Of a DNA stretch of 16,062 nt, positions 1-6,620 are shown in pieces. Position 1 is the first letter of the stretch. Each line of letters opens with the position of its first letter. Below the pieces are notes generated by a model that was given only the letters and a program-made list of their open reading frames with translations, was not told where the DNA came from and made no database searches. Source of the stretch: Chloroflexota bacterium (GTDB lineage: Bacteria > Chloroflexota > UBA11872); contig JAPOXI010000027.1 of the NCBI GenBank assembly GCA_026707185.1, positions 1-16,062 of the forward strand, written 5' to 3'. The translations under genes and the position numbers were made by a program.

Positions 1-216
1 ACGGTCACAGGCACATCAATCCTGATCACCTGCCCACCATCCGCCGCCCGTTCCAAGCCCATCGCCAGACCCGCCCCCGAAAGCCGTAGCAGCCTACTCG
101 GTTCCGACTTCCTATACCCCGATCAAAAGTGGTGAGGTGGCAGGCTCTCGGCGCGAATACCGGGCCCGTCATCCATTACCCTCACAGCCTCCTCAAACCA
201 TTCGACTGAAACCCTC
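1..216. other. Left-edge region with no confident gene
   Basis: No gene can be assigned with confidence. On the minus strand the frame is open from a stop at 123-125 to the window edge. An ATG at 60-62, preceded by a G-rich stretch, would begin a protein starting MGLERAADGGQVIRIDVPVT and running off the left edge. The end of that peptide loosely recalls a Gfo/Idh/MocA oxidoreductase tail, but far too little is visible to name it. On the plus strand a frame is open from base 1 to a TGA at about 134, also uninformative. The bases just before 217 may hold the hydrolase promoter, but I see no good -35/-10 pair. Confidence 0.25.
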
Positions 217-1029
217 ATGCGCATCGGCCTCGTCACTCTCTGCTCCCTCCGCGGCCAGATCGACGCCAACCTCCAGAAGATCGAAGCCTTCACCAAACAA
301 GCATCCGCCGCCGGCTGCCACCTGGTCCTCTTCCCCGAATTCTCCGTCCACGGCCCCTGGGTCACCTACGACGCCGACGCCGACCCCGCCGACCTCGAAC
401 GCCAGGCCGAGCCCATTCCCGGTCCCGCCACAGAGCGCCTCACCCGCATCGCGGCAACCCACGGCCTCGCCATCGGCGCCGGCATCGCCGAACGCGGCCT
501 CGCCCCCAAGCCCTTCAACGCCTACGTCATCGTCGATGCCGACGGCGTACAACACGTCCAGCGCAAGCTCCAACCCACCACCAGCGAGATGGACTTCTAC
601 CGCGGCGGCGGCGACGACATGGCCCCGTTTCGCCTGGGCGACACCTCCATCGCCGTCACCATCTGCGCCGACAACGAGTCGCCCGCCATCCACGACACCC
701 TGGTCGGCCTCGGCGCCCGCGTCATCCTCCAGCCCCACTTCGACTGCATCAAGGACTTCCAGAACGCCGGCCAGTCATGGGACCAGATCCTCCACTTCAA
801 CCGCCGCGACACCCTCAGGCGCCGCGCCGAAAACCTGGCCGAACGCCTGGGCGTCTTCGCCCTCTACTTCGACGCCAAGGACCCTCGCGCCGGCTTCCAC
901 GAATGCCCCCACTGGCCCCACCGCGTCACCGGCCGCTCCGCCGCCTTCGCCCCCGGCGGCCACCTCCTCGCCGCAAACTCCGGCAACCAGGAATCCCTCC
1001 TTTTCGTCGACATCGAGCCGACGCCCTAG
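217..1029 (+). CDS. Carbon-nitrogen hydrolase (nitrilase/amidase superfamily)
   Basis: This is a 270-aa protein, the usual size for a single-domain nitrilase-superfamily enzyme. These enzymes hydrolyse non-peptide C-N bonds (amides, nitriles, carbamoyl compounds) through a Glu-Lys-Cys triad. All three residues are visible: Glu41 in LFPEFSVHG, Lys117 in QRKLQP, and Cys150 in VTICADNESP. The protein is cytoplasmic, with no signal peptide. The substrate cannot be told: the residues around the Cys (CADNESP) differ from the common CYDxxFPE pattern, so it is not an obvious NIT2, ureidopropionase or aliphatic amidase. The ATG at 217 was chosen because MRIGLVTL is the typical first beta-strand; no strong Shine-Dalgarno precedes it. 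Codon third positions are overwhelmingly C, unlike the G-rich genes further right. Confidence 0.88.
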   Translation: MRIGLVTLCSLRGQIDANLQKIEAFTKQASAAGCHLVLFPEFSVHGPWVTYDADADPADLERQAEPIPGPATERLTRIAATHGLAIGAGIAERGLAPKPFNAYVIVDADGVQHVQRKLQPTTSEMDFYRGGGDDMAPFRLGDTSIAVTICADNESPAIHDTLVGLGARVILQPHFDCIKDFQNAGQSWDQILHFNRRDTLRRRAENLAERLGVFALYFDAKDPRAGFHECPHWPHRVTGRSAAFAPGGHLLAANSGNQESLLFVDIEPTP

Positions 1030-1094
1030 CTGACCGCCTCCCGTTCGTGATGAGCCGGCCCAGAGCCCTCGGCGGGCCAAGTCGGCGTGCGATA

Positions 1095-1105
1095 CTCAGG
1101 CTGAG
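1095..1105. promoter_or_regulatory. Short perfect palindrome upstream of the COG0523 gene
   Basis: CTCAGGCTGAG has two perfect 5-bp arms around one central base. It overlaps a weak -10-like GATACT (1091-1096), with no convincing -35. Its position about 110 bp upstream of a metallochaperone-type GTPase makes an operator possible, but 5-bp arms can arise by chance. Confidence 0.25.
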
Positions 1106-1136
1106 GATTCTTTGAGACTACCCCCACGCTTTGAGG

Positions 1137-1169
1137 CCTGCCTGGCGTGAGTGTTGTGCGCCGGGCAGG
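1137..1169 (+). promoter_or_regulatory. Leader hairpin upstream of the COG0523 GTPase
   Basis: The left arm is CCTGCCTGGCG (1137-1147) and the right arm is CGCCGGGCAGG (1159-1169). They pair over 11 bp with a single G-U pair, and a further G-U is possible at the outer end. The loop is 11 nt. The structure ends 46 nt before the start codon at 1216. No U-tract follows, so it does not look like a factor-independent terminator. A transcript structure acting on the downstream gene, or a DNA operator, are both possible. Confidence 0.45.
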
Positions 1170-1215
1170 TGGGACGCCTTGGATGCGATGGCGCCGGCGA
1201 AGGAGCCGAACCGCG

Positions 1216-2166
1216 ATGAGGGCGACCATCGTGTACGGCTTCCTGGGGGCCGGAAAGACGACGTTGCTGCGGTCGTTGATTCCACGCTTGGCCGAAGTAG
1301 AGTCCACGGCGCTGCTCGTTAACGAGTTCGGCATCGAGGGTGTGGACCAGGTGGTGCTGGCCTCGGACGACCTGACGGTACGGCAACTGGTGGGCGGGTG
1401 CGTGTGCTGCGAGGTGCGCGGCGACCTGATGGTGGCGCTGGAGGATATTGACCGGGTCGTTGGACCGGAGCGGCTGGTGATCGAACCGACAGGGTTGGCC
1501 TCGCCGGACACGTTGGCGCACGTGTTCGCGAGTCCGTCCGTGCGGTCCATTGTGCTGGTGGACTCGGTCATCACGGTGCTGGACGCGACGCGCTATGCCC
1601 TGGTACGGGACCACCTGGGCGATTTCTTCCCGAACCAGGTGCGGCACGCGGACCTGGTGCTGGTGAACAAGACGGACACGGCCACCGACGCCCAGCGACG
1701 GGACGCGCGGGCGTGGGCGCGCGGCCTGAATCCCGGGGCCGCTATTGTGGACACTGTGCATTGCAACATCGATTCCGACCTGTTGCTCGCCGCCGTACGG
1801 CAGGGGCGGGTACGCAGGGCGGAACCTGGCGACGATGTTGACCTGAACGCGAACGTTCCACATGACGACTTGGCCGCGAGCGGCCTGGAGCGGCTGGTGC
1901 TGGACACCGGCGAGCTGCCTGCCGACCGGGTTGACGCGTTTGTGCGCGACCTGGCCGCGGGCGCATTTGGCGACATTGTGCGCGCAAAGGGCTTTGCGCC
2001 CGGCGCGGATGGATGCGCCCTAGTCGATGTGGTGCTTGGCGCCTGGGAGGTCCGAGCGTTCGGACCCGCGCCGCTGTACATCGACGTGATTGGACGAAAC
2101 CTGAACACCAACGAAATGGAGATAGCTCTTACCAATGGCATCAAGGAGCTCGCGCGCACGGCGTAG
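1216..2166 (+). CDS. COG0523 / CobW-family GTPase, putative metal chaperone
   Basis: This 316-aa G3E-class GTPase belongs to the family that delivers metals (Zn, Co, Ni) to client proteins using GTP hydrolysis in the cytoplasm. Visible motifs, in order: Walker A GFLGAGKTT (8-16); NEFG (36-39); the family metal-binding CxCC at 62-65 within GGCVCCEVRG; IEPTG (89-93) in the place of the usual E(T/P)TG; and the guanine-specificity motif NKTD (151-154). A CobW C-terminal region follows. An ATG at 1216 with AAGGAG about 10 nt upstream places MRATIVYGFLGAGK at the natural N-terminus; the longer frame starting at 1147 would add an uncharacteristic Arg-rich extension. No histidine-rich metal loop is apparent. 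The metal cannot be told, and no cobalamin gene is adjacent. Its 3' end overlaps the next gene by 32 nt. Confidence 0.9.
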   Translation: MRATIVYGFLGAGKTTLLRSLIPRLAEVESTALLVNEFGIEGVDQVVLASDDLTVRQLVGGCVCCEVRGDLMVALEDIDRVVGPERLVIEPTGLASPDTLAHVFASPSVRSIVLVDSVITVLDATRYALVRDHLGDFFPNQVRHADLVLVNKTDTATDAQRRDARAWARGLNPGAAIVDTVHCNIDSDLLLAAVRQGRVRRAEPGDDVDLNANVPHDDLAASGLERLVLDTGELPADRVDAFVRDLAAGAFGDIVRAKGFAPGADGCALVDVVLGAWEVRAFGPAPLYIDVIGRNLNTNEMEIALTNGIKELARTA

Positions 2167-2713
2167 CCGGCGCGCGTCAACAGATACGGCAGGCACATCG
2201 GCCAACGGGACCGAAGAGGCCGCCAAGAACAACTCGGACAAGACGGTCTCGCACCTGACGCATCACCGGATGATCGCGCGCAATCTGAATGCGCTGCGGG
2301 AGAACTTTGGCGAACTGCGGAAGCAGGTGGTCGATACGGAGCGGCAGTACAAGCGCGGCGACAAGTCGCTGGATACGTCGCTGTTTCAGACGCGGAATCA
2401 GGTTGAGGCGCTGGAGAAGCGCCTGGTCGACTTCATCGAAGAGATGACCGAAGTGGCGTTCAACTCGAACCTGGAGATCCGGGGGAATTCCGATCGTATT
2501 GCGGCGCTCTGGGAAGCTCTGGAATCGGTTGCGCCCGACGCCGCTGATATCAAGCGGCGGCGCGAGGAGTGCGAGAAGCGGGAAGAGGCGCGGCAGCACG
2601 AAATCGACCGCCGCCTGCAAGACCTTGCGGAGGATCAGAAGACGAACGGCTCGCCCAAACGCGCCCCACGCAAGGCGGTGGCCGCGAGTTCGAAGCGAAA
2701 GAGCGCCGGCTGA
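2135..2713 (+). CDS. Basic coiled-coil protein of unknown function
   Basis: I do not recognise this 192-aa protein. The first 17 residues are Ser/Arg-rich (MASRSSRARRSRRAS). Residues about 40-165 are highly charged with heptad-like spacing (for example LRENFGELRKQV and VEALEKRLVDFIEEM), predicting long helices or a coiled coil. The last 25 residues are Lys/Arg/Ser-rich. There is no signal peptide or membrane segment. The basic ends suggest nucleic-acid contact (inference). The ATG lies inside the GTPase gene, with GGAG about 13 nt upstream, a long spacing; Met46 is the only later ATG before the helical core. Its stop overlaps the next start (TGATG), so it is likely made together with the NYN protein and could be its partner or scaffold. 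Confidence 0.7.
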   Translation: MASRSSRARRSRRASTDTAGTSANGTEEAAKNNSDKTVSHLTHHRMIARNLNALRENFGELRKQVVDTERQYKRGDKSLDTSLFQTRNQVEALEKRLVDFIEEMTEVAFNSNLEIRGNSDRIAALWEALESVAPDAADIKRRREECEKREEARQHEIDRRLQDLAEDQKTNGSPKRAPRKAVAASSKRKSAG

Positions 2714-3462
2714 TGCGGCGGGTATCGGCGATTCCCGAAGACATTGAACTCGACATGGGCGACGCGGCTTCGTCCGACGGCCAGGACCTGCGAATGCTGG
2801 TGGACGAACTGAAGGACGTAATCTCCAAAGAGCGGCCGGGCGAACGCGCCCTGGCGAACTCCGCGCGTGAGCTGACCCGCATGGCCGGGACGCTGCGCGA
2901 CCAGTCGGCGACGACGAATACCGGTCCTAAGCTACGACTGGGTGTGTTCGTGGACACGGCGAACGTCAGTGACCGGGATCCTGACGACCCGATCCGTCTC
3001 GACTTCAAGAAGCTGCTGGATGAGGTGACCGCCGATCGCCGGCTGATCCACGCACGGGCCTACTGCCCGATCTATGCGGACTTTGCCGGGCGGCTGGAGC
3101 ACCAGCGGTCGGTCGCGCCGGTGTGGGAAAAGGGCTACGACATCGTGACCAAGTCCATCAAGGTGTTTGCCGACGGAACGCGCAAGGCCGACCTGGATAT
3201 CGTGCTAGTAATGGATGTGATCCGACGGCTGCCGACCATGGACGTGGTGGCGCTGGTATCAGGTGATGGGGACTACGTGCCAATGGTCGACTATCTGCGC
3301 GAGCATGGCCTGCGAGTTGAGGCCTACTCGTTCGCCGACGCGATGTCGGAAGACCTGCGGGTGGCGGCCAACGACTGGTTCGACCTGTCATCGGCCACGA
3401 GCCTGCACGCCAACTCGCCCGGTGGGGCGCGCCGAAAGTCGCGCGTGGCGGCCAGAGCGTGA
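2713..3462 (+). CDS. NYN-domain (LabA-like, PIN-fold) putative ribonuclease
   Basis: This is a 249-aa protein. Residues 1-70 are charged and helical. A NYN domain follows: the first strand and acidic site are RLGVFVDTANV with Asp81 and Asn84, the central acidic motif is KADLDIVLVMDV with Asp160, Asp162 and Asp168, and the closing motif is VSGDGDYVPMVDYL with Asp185 and Asp187. These are the positions expected of the metal-dependent PIN-like nuclease centre, so activity on RNA is plausible. The C-terminal tail is basic (GGARRKSRVAARA). The ATG at 2713 overlaps the previous stop (TGATG), a classic translational-coupling arrangement. An upstream in-frame ATG at 2569 would add a low-complexity extension from within the coiled-coil gene and is less likely. 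The target is unknown. Confidence 0.85.
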   Translation: MRRVSAIPEDIELDMGDAASSDGQDLRMLVDELKDVISKERPGERALANSARELTRMAGTLRDQSATTNTGPKLRLGVFVDTANVSDRDPDDPIRLDFKKLLDEVTADRRLIHARAYCPIYADFAGRLEHQRSVAPVWEKGYDIVTKSIKVFADGTRKADLDIVLVMDVIRRLPTMDVVALVSGDGDYVPMVDYLREHGLRVEAYSFADAMSEDLRVAANDWFDLSSATSLHANSPGGARRKSRVAARA

Positions 3463-3481
3463 ATCGATCGGTCAGGTGGCG

Positions 3482-3667
3482 ATGAGCGCCCGGCGTCGCC
3501 GTGGCCGTCGGCGTGCGCGGCCGGACGAGGTGCGGCGGACGCGGCGCTTCAATCCGCGGCGCTGGATTACCCTGTCCGGCGTCTGGTCAATCCTGGCGCT
3601 GCTGGCGGTGCTGATGCTGATCGTTTCGCTGATCGCGCCCGCGCTCGGCACAGGAGTCGGAGGCTAG
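3482..3667 (+). CDS. Small single-pass membrane protein
   Basis: This 61-aa protein has a very basic N-terminus (MSARRRRGRRRARPDEV) and one hydrophobic helix at about residues 30-54 (TLSGVWSILALLAVLMLIVSL), ending in a short Gly-rich tail. The positive-inside rule puts the N-terminus in the cytoplasm. An AGGTGG at 3474-3479 lies just before the ATG. It is 19 nt after the NYN gene and 58 nt before the site-2 protease. I do not recognise the family. It could be a membrane adaptor or a substrate of the neighbouring protease, but nothing in the sequence proves it. Confidence 0.65.
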   Translation: MSARRRRGRRRARPDEVRRTRRFNPRRWITLSGVWSILALLAVLMLIVSLIAPALGTGVGG

Positions 3668-3725
3668 GGCACTGCGCGACTCACGCGAGACCCGGACGCA
3701 AACGCGGGCGGGCGGTCGCGGGCGG

Positions 3726-4871
3726 ATGCCGTTCGGTCAGTGGCGGCTGTTCACAGTTTCCGGCACCGACTTCAACATCGACGCCAGCTGGCTGATCATT
3801 TTCGCCTTCGTGACTTGGACGACCTCAACCTCAATCATCCCGGTGCGCTTGATTGACGCGAGCTTTAGAGCCAGCGTGCCGCTGGATGTGACGTGGCCGG
3901 GCGTGTGGGCGGCGGGCGTAGTAACCAGTCTGCTCTTCTTCGGCTCCATAGTGGCGCATGAGGCGGCGCATACCGTGGTCGCGGTGCGCACGGGCATTCC
4001 GGTGCGACGCATCCGGCTCTTCATATTTGGGGGAGTGGCGGAAATGGACCGGGAGCCTGATCGGCCCGGCCAGGAATTCTTGATCACGATTGTGGGTCCA
4101 TTGACCAGCGCTGCCCTCGGTGGTCTCTGCCTCGCGCTTGCGAGTCAGCTTGGGCCGGCATCCATTCCCGGAGTCACGGCCGGCTGGCTGGGGGAAATGA
4201 ACCTGGCCCTGGCCGTCTTCAACCTGCTGCCCGGGTTCCCGCTCGACGGCGGGCGAATCTTGCGGTCGGTCGTATGGGCGGCCACCGACAACGTGGTGCG
4301 GGGCACCCGGGTGGCCAGCTTTGTGGGATCGGCGCTGGGCGCGGCGCTGATGGCCTTTGGCCTCATCCAATTCCTGCTCTTGGGCGGGGTCGTGCAATCG
4401 CTTTGGACCGCTGTTATTGGTTGGTTTCTGTGGTCCGCCGCACGCAGCGGGTACCGCCACGCGGTTCTCAGGCAGCAGCTGCAGCGCTATCGAATCGTCG
4501 ACCTCCTGCGTCCTGAGTCAGGGGCCGTGCCGGCCGACGGAACCGTGCAGGAGTTCATTGAGCGTGGGTTGTATCACGACCGCTTTGGGCTGCGACCGGT
4601 GGTGGACGCCTCCGGAACGCTGATCGGCATGCTTGAAGGAGACGACGTTCGTGACGTCCCGCTGGAACAGCGGGTTTACACCCAACTGCGCGACATCGCA
4701 CGCACGGTTGATCTCACGGCCGTAGTGGCGCCGGGCGATGAGTTGAGCGCCGTGATCGACAAGGCGGCTGAAACTGACCGTCGGCTGTTCCTTGTGGTTG
4801 ACGAGGGACGCGTACTAGGCACGGTGGACGCTGTGGACGTGGTCAACACGCTGCGGGCCAGGAATCGCTGA
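3726..4871 (+). CDS. Site-2 protease family M50 metalloprotease with CBS domains
   Basis: This 381-aa polytopic membrane protein is of the Rip/SpoIVFB type with a C-terminal CBS region. The zinc motif HEAAH is at residues 78-82 in a membrane helix. The third ligand lies in the family motif NLLPGFPLDGGRIL (Asp174). Hydrophobic helices run at about 20-40, 58-80, 118-140, 155-170 and 195-240. Residues about 255-381 form two CBS-like repeats (VDLLRPESG...VVDASGTLIGMLEGDDV and DLTAVVAPGDEL...LFLVVDEGRVLGTVDAVDVV), which bind adenosyl ligands in related proteins. The role is intramembrane cleavage of a regulatory or signal-type protein; the substrate is unknown. ATG at 3726 is the first start that keeps the N-terminal FGQWRLFTVSGTDF strand seen in family members. 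Its ribosome-binding site is weak. Confidence 0.9.
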   Translation: MPFGQWRLFTVSGTDFNIDASWLIIFAFVTWTTSTSIIPVRLIDASFRASVPLDVTWPGVWAAGVVTSLLFFGSIVAHEAAHTVVAVRTGIPVRRIRLFIFGGVAEMDREPDRPGQEFLITIVGPLTSAALGGLCLALASQLGPASIPGVTAGWLGEMNLALAVFNLLPGFPLDGGRILRSVVWAATDNVVRGTRVASFVGSALGAALMAFGLIQFLLLGGVVQSLWTAVIGWFLWSAARSGYRHAVLRQQLQRYRIVDLLRPESGAVPADGTVQEFIERGLYHDRFGLRPVVDASGTLIGMLEGDDVRDVPLEQRVYTQLRDIARTVDLTAVVAPGDELSAVIDKAAETDRRLFLVVDEGRVLGTVDAVDVVNTLRARNR

Positions 4872-4946
4872 CCGGGGGCCAGACAGGCTGCCCGTCGGCG
4901 TCCACTATCATTTCGGTCAGGCAATCCGCGCGCAGGAGTACGGCCA

Positions 4947-5747
4947 ATGGACGATCCGCCTCGAGCGGCGCTACTGCTTGACTTGGCCTCTCTGGACGTA
5001 ATGTCCGGTCATCACGGCGTGCGTGTCGCGCATGGGCGGCTGCTTGAACAGTTGAGCCGGAACCGCCGGCTGGTGCGGGCCACGGCTTATGGCGTGCGCG
5101 ATGACGACCGTCCCGACTCCGAGCAGCGTCTCGCCGATCTTGCTGCTGAGGGATTCAAGGTAATCGCGAAGCCGCTGCGGCGGCGTGCGGACGGTGTGCG
5201 GCGGGCCAGTCTGGGGATTGACATCGCGGTGAACGCGCTGGAACTCGCTCCTCACCTGGATTCGCTCAGCCTGCTGACCACCGACGCTGACCTGGTCGTG
5301 CTGGTCGAGGCCGTGCAGCGACGCGGCGTGCGCGTGGAAGTGGTCACCAGCCGCGACTTGGCGCCTCCGGCACTCATGGAGGCGGCCGATGACGTGGTGG
5401 AATTCTCAAGACTGCTCGATCTGGTGACGTCCGAGGGTCCAGGCCGTCGCAGTGTCCCCACGGAGCGAGGCAACGCGCGGCCGCGCCTGGATCCTCCGCC
5501 AAGGCGGCGGTCACGTCGACGGTCATCGGCCAGGCCTGATCCCGACGCTGTCAAGGCCGTGCTGGCGGCGGAGACGGCCGAGACTACGAACGATCCTCAG
5601 CCACCTCCCGAAAAACCGCGCACTGAATCTCCGCCCAGCCAGCCGTCGGAAGCCACGGCGGCCGCGCCGGCCCCAGCGTCCGTGAAAGTCTTGCCGCAGG
5701 AGAAACTCTCCGGACGCGCCGTGCGGAAGTCATCTGACGAGGCGTAG
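4947..5747 (+). CDS. Divergent NYN/PIN-like protein with disordered basic tail
   Basis: This is a 266-aa protein. Residues 1-155 follow the NYN outline: first strand AALLLDLASL with Asp12, a central GIDIAVNALEL segment, and SLLTTDADLVVLVEAVQRRGVRVEVV in the place of the SGDxDFxPL motif. The Asn of the usual DxxN motif is Ser here, and SGD is TTD, so the active site is partly degraded although several Asp residues remain. Residues about 165-266 are low-complexity, rich in Arg, Pro, Ala and Glu, probably disordered and possibly RNA-binding. AGGAG at 4934-4938 sits 8 nt before the ATG. The next gene starts immediately at its TAG. The family call is by motif pattern only. Confidence 0.65.
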   Translation: MDDPPRAALLLDLASLDVMSGHHGVRVAHGRLLEQLSRNRRLVRATAYGVRDDDRPDSEQRLADLAAEGFKVIAKPLRRRADGVRRASLGIDIAVNALELAPHLDSLSLLTTDADLVVLVEAVQRRGVRVEVVTSRDLAPPALMEAADDVVEFSRLLDLVTSEGPGRRSVPTERGNARPRLDPPPRRRSRRRSSARPDPDAVKAVLAAETAETTNDPQPPPEKPRTESPPSQPSEATAAAPAPASVKVLPQEKLSGRAVRKSSDEA

Positions 5748-6620
5748 GTGCGCGTCGCCGTAACTGCCACCATTTGGGGCAGTACTCCGTTTCATCAGGT
5801 TGCCGAGGATGCCCGCGATGCGGGCTACACGGGGATCGAGGGTGTCGGGGATCTGGCGGGCGACGTGACTCTTGCACGTCGTGTGCTGGCGGACGCGGGC
5901 CTGGAGGTGACGGCCGGGCGGTTTTTTGCCAATTGGTTCGCCGAGATGTATCGGGATATTGAATTCGACCAGTTGCAGCGCGCCGCCGAGTTCTTCGCCG
6001 ATATCGGCGCACAGTTCCTGATCACGTCATCGCGCCCCGTGCCCGAGCGGATGCTCACCGCGGGCCACGTCACAAGCCAGCGTCAGGATGGGTTATTGGA
6101 TTACCAGTGGACTCAGATGACGGACTCACTCACGCAGGCGGCCTACATCACCCAGCGCGACTTTGAGCTACCACTCCTCTTTCGAAACCAGCTCGGTTCC
6201 TATGTCGAGACCGGCGACGAGATGGACCAACTGGTCAGCATGACGGACCCCGAAAACCTGCGGCTCGCGCCAGACATCGGCTACCTGGCCTATGCAGGCG
6301 CGGATCCACTGGCGTTCGTGCGCGCGTACTCCGACCGGATCGCATACGTAACGCTGAAGGATCTTGACGCGGATCTTCACGAGCAGCACATCTGGGCAAG
6401 AGGCTCGTTGGAAGAGTACTGGGACGCCGGCGGATTCCTGGAGCTGGGACAGGGAGACGTAGACGTGGAGGGCCTTGTGAACCTTCTGCGCGACCGGGGG
6501 TATGACGGCTGGCTGGCCGTTGGGCACGATCAGCCTGGACGCGATCCGTCGGCCAGCGTCCAAATCTCGCGTGACTATCTGGTGGGGCTGGGGCTTGAAC
6601 TCGAGGCTGAGCTGACGTGA
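5748..6620 (+). CDS. IolE-like TIM-barrel (AP-endonuclease-2 / sugar-isomerase fold) protein, probably altered active site
   Basis: This 290-aa protein is similar in layout to inosose dehydratase IolE and other sugar phosphate isomerase/epimerases: VTATIWG first strand, HQVAEDARDAGYTGIEG, SYVETGDEMDQLVSMTDPENL, YLAYAGADPLAFVRAYSDRI, and GQGDVDVEGLVNLLRDRGYDGWL. The signature residues differ. Where IolE has a YHxHxG histidine cluster this protein has FRNQLG (145-150); DTGH is DIGY (176-179); HVHLKD is YVTLKD (200-205); and the last glutamate region reads VGHDQ (258-262). Asp176 and Lys204 remain. Either the chemistry has changed or the protein is a non-catalytic relative. GTG directly follows the previous TAG, with GAGG 5 nt upstream. 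Its end overlaps the next start (GTGA). Confidence 0.8.
   Translation: MRVAVTATIWGSTPFHQVAEDARDAGYTGIEGVGDLAGDVTLARRVLADAGLEVTAGRFFANWFAEMYRDIEFDQLQRAAEFFADIGAQFLITSSRPVPERMLTAGHVTSQRQDGLLDYQWTQMTDSLTQAAYITQRDFELPLLFRNQLGSYVETGDEMDQLVSMTDPENLRLAPDIGYLAYAGADPLAFVRAYSDRIAYVTLKDLDADLHEQHIWARGSLEEYWDAGGFLELGQGDVDVEGLVNLLRDRGYDGWLAVGHDQPGRDPSASVQISRDYLVGLGLELEAELT

Noticed and set aside
137..1033. Long plus-strand Pro/Ser/Ala-rich open frame over the hydrolase
   Set aside because: Low-complexity shadow of the C-rich hydrolase frame, which has an intact Glu-Lys-Cys triad.
1030..1215. Replication origin at the change from C-rich to G-rich sequence
   Set aside because: No DnaA-box cluster, AT-rich unwinding element or dnaA/dnaN/parAB neighbours; skew further right is patchy.
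1030..1215. Cobalamin riboswitch before the CobW-type gene
   Set aside because: No B12-box-like sequence, and the region is too short for the full structure.
2135..3462. Toxin-antitoxin pair (coiled coil plus NYN/PIN nuclease)
   Set aside because: The coupling fits, but the 192-aa and 249-aa sizes, lack of an antitoxin DNA-binding motif and placement after a GTPase gene give no positive support.
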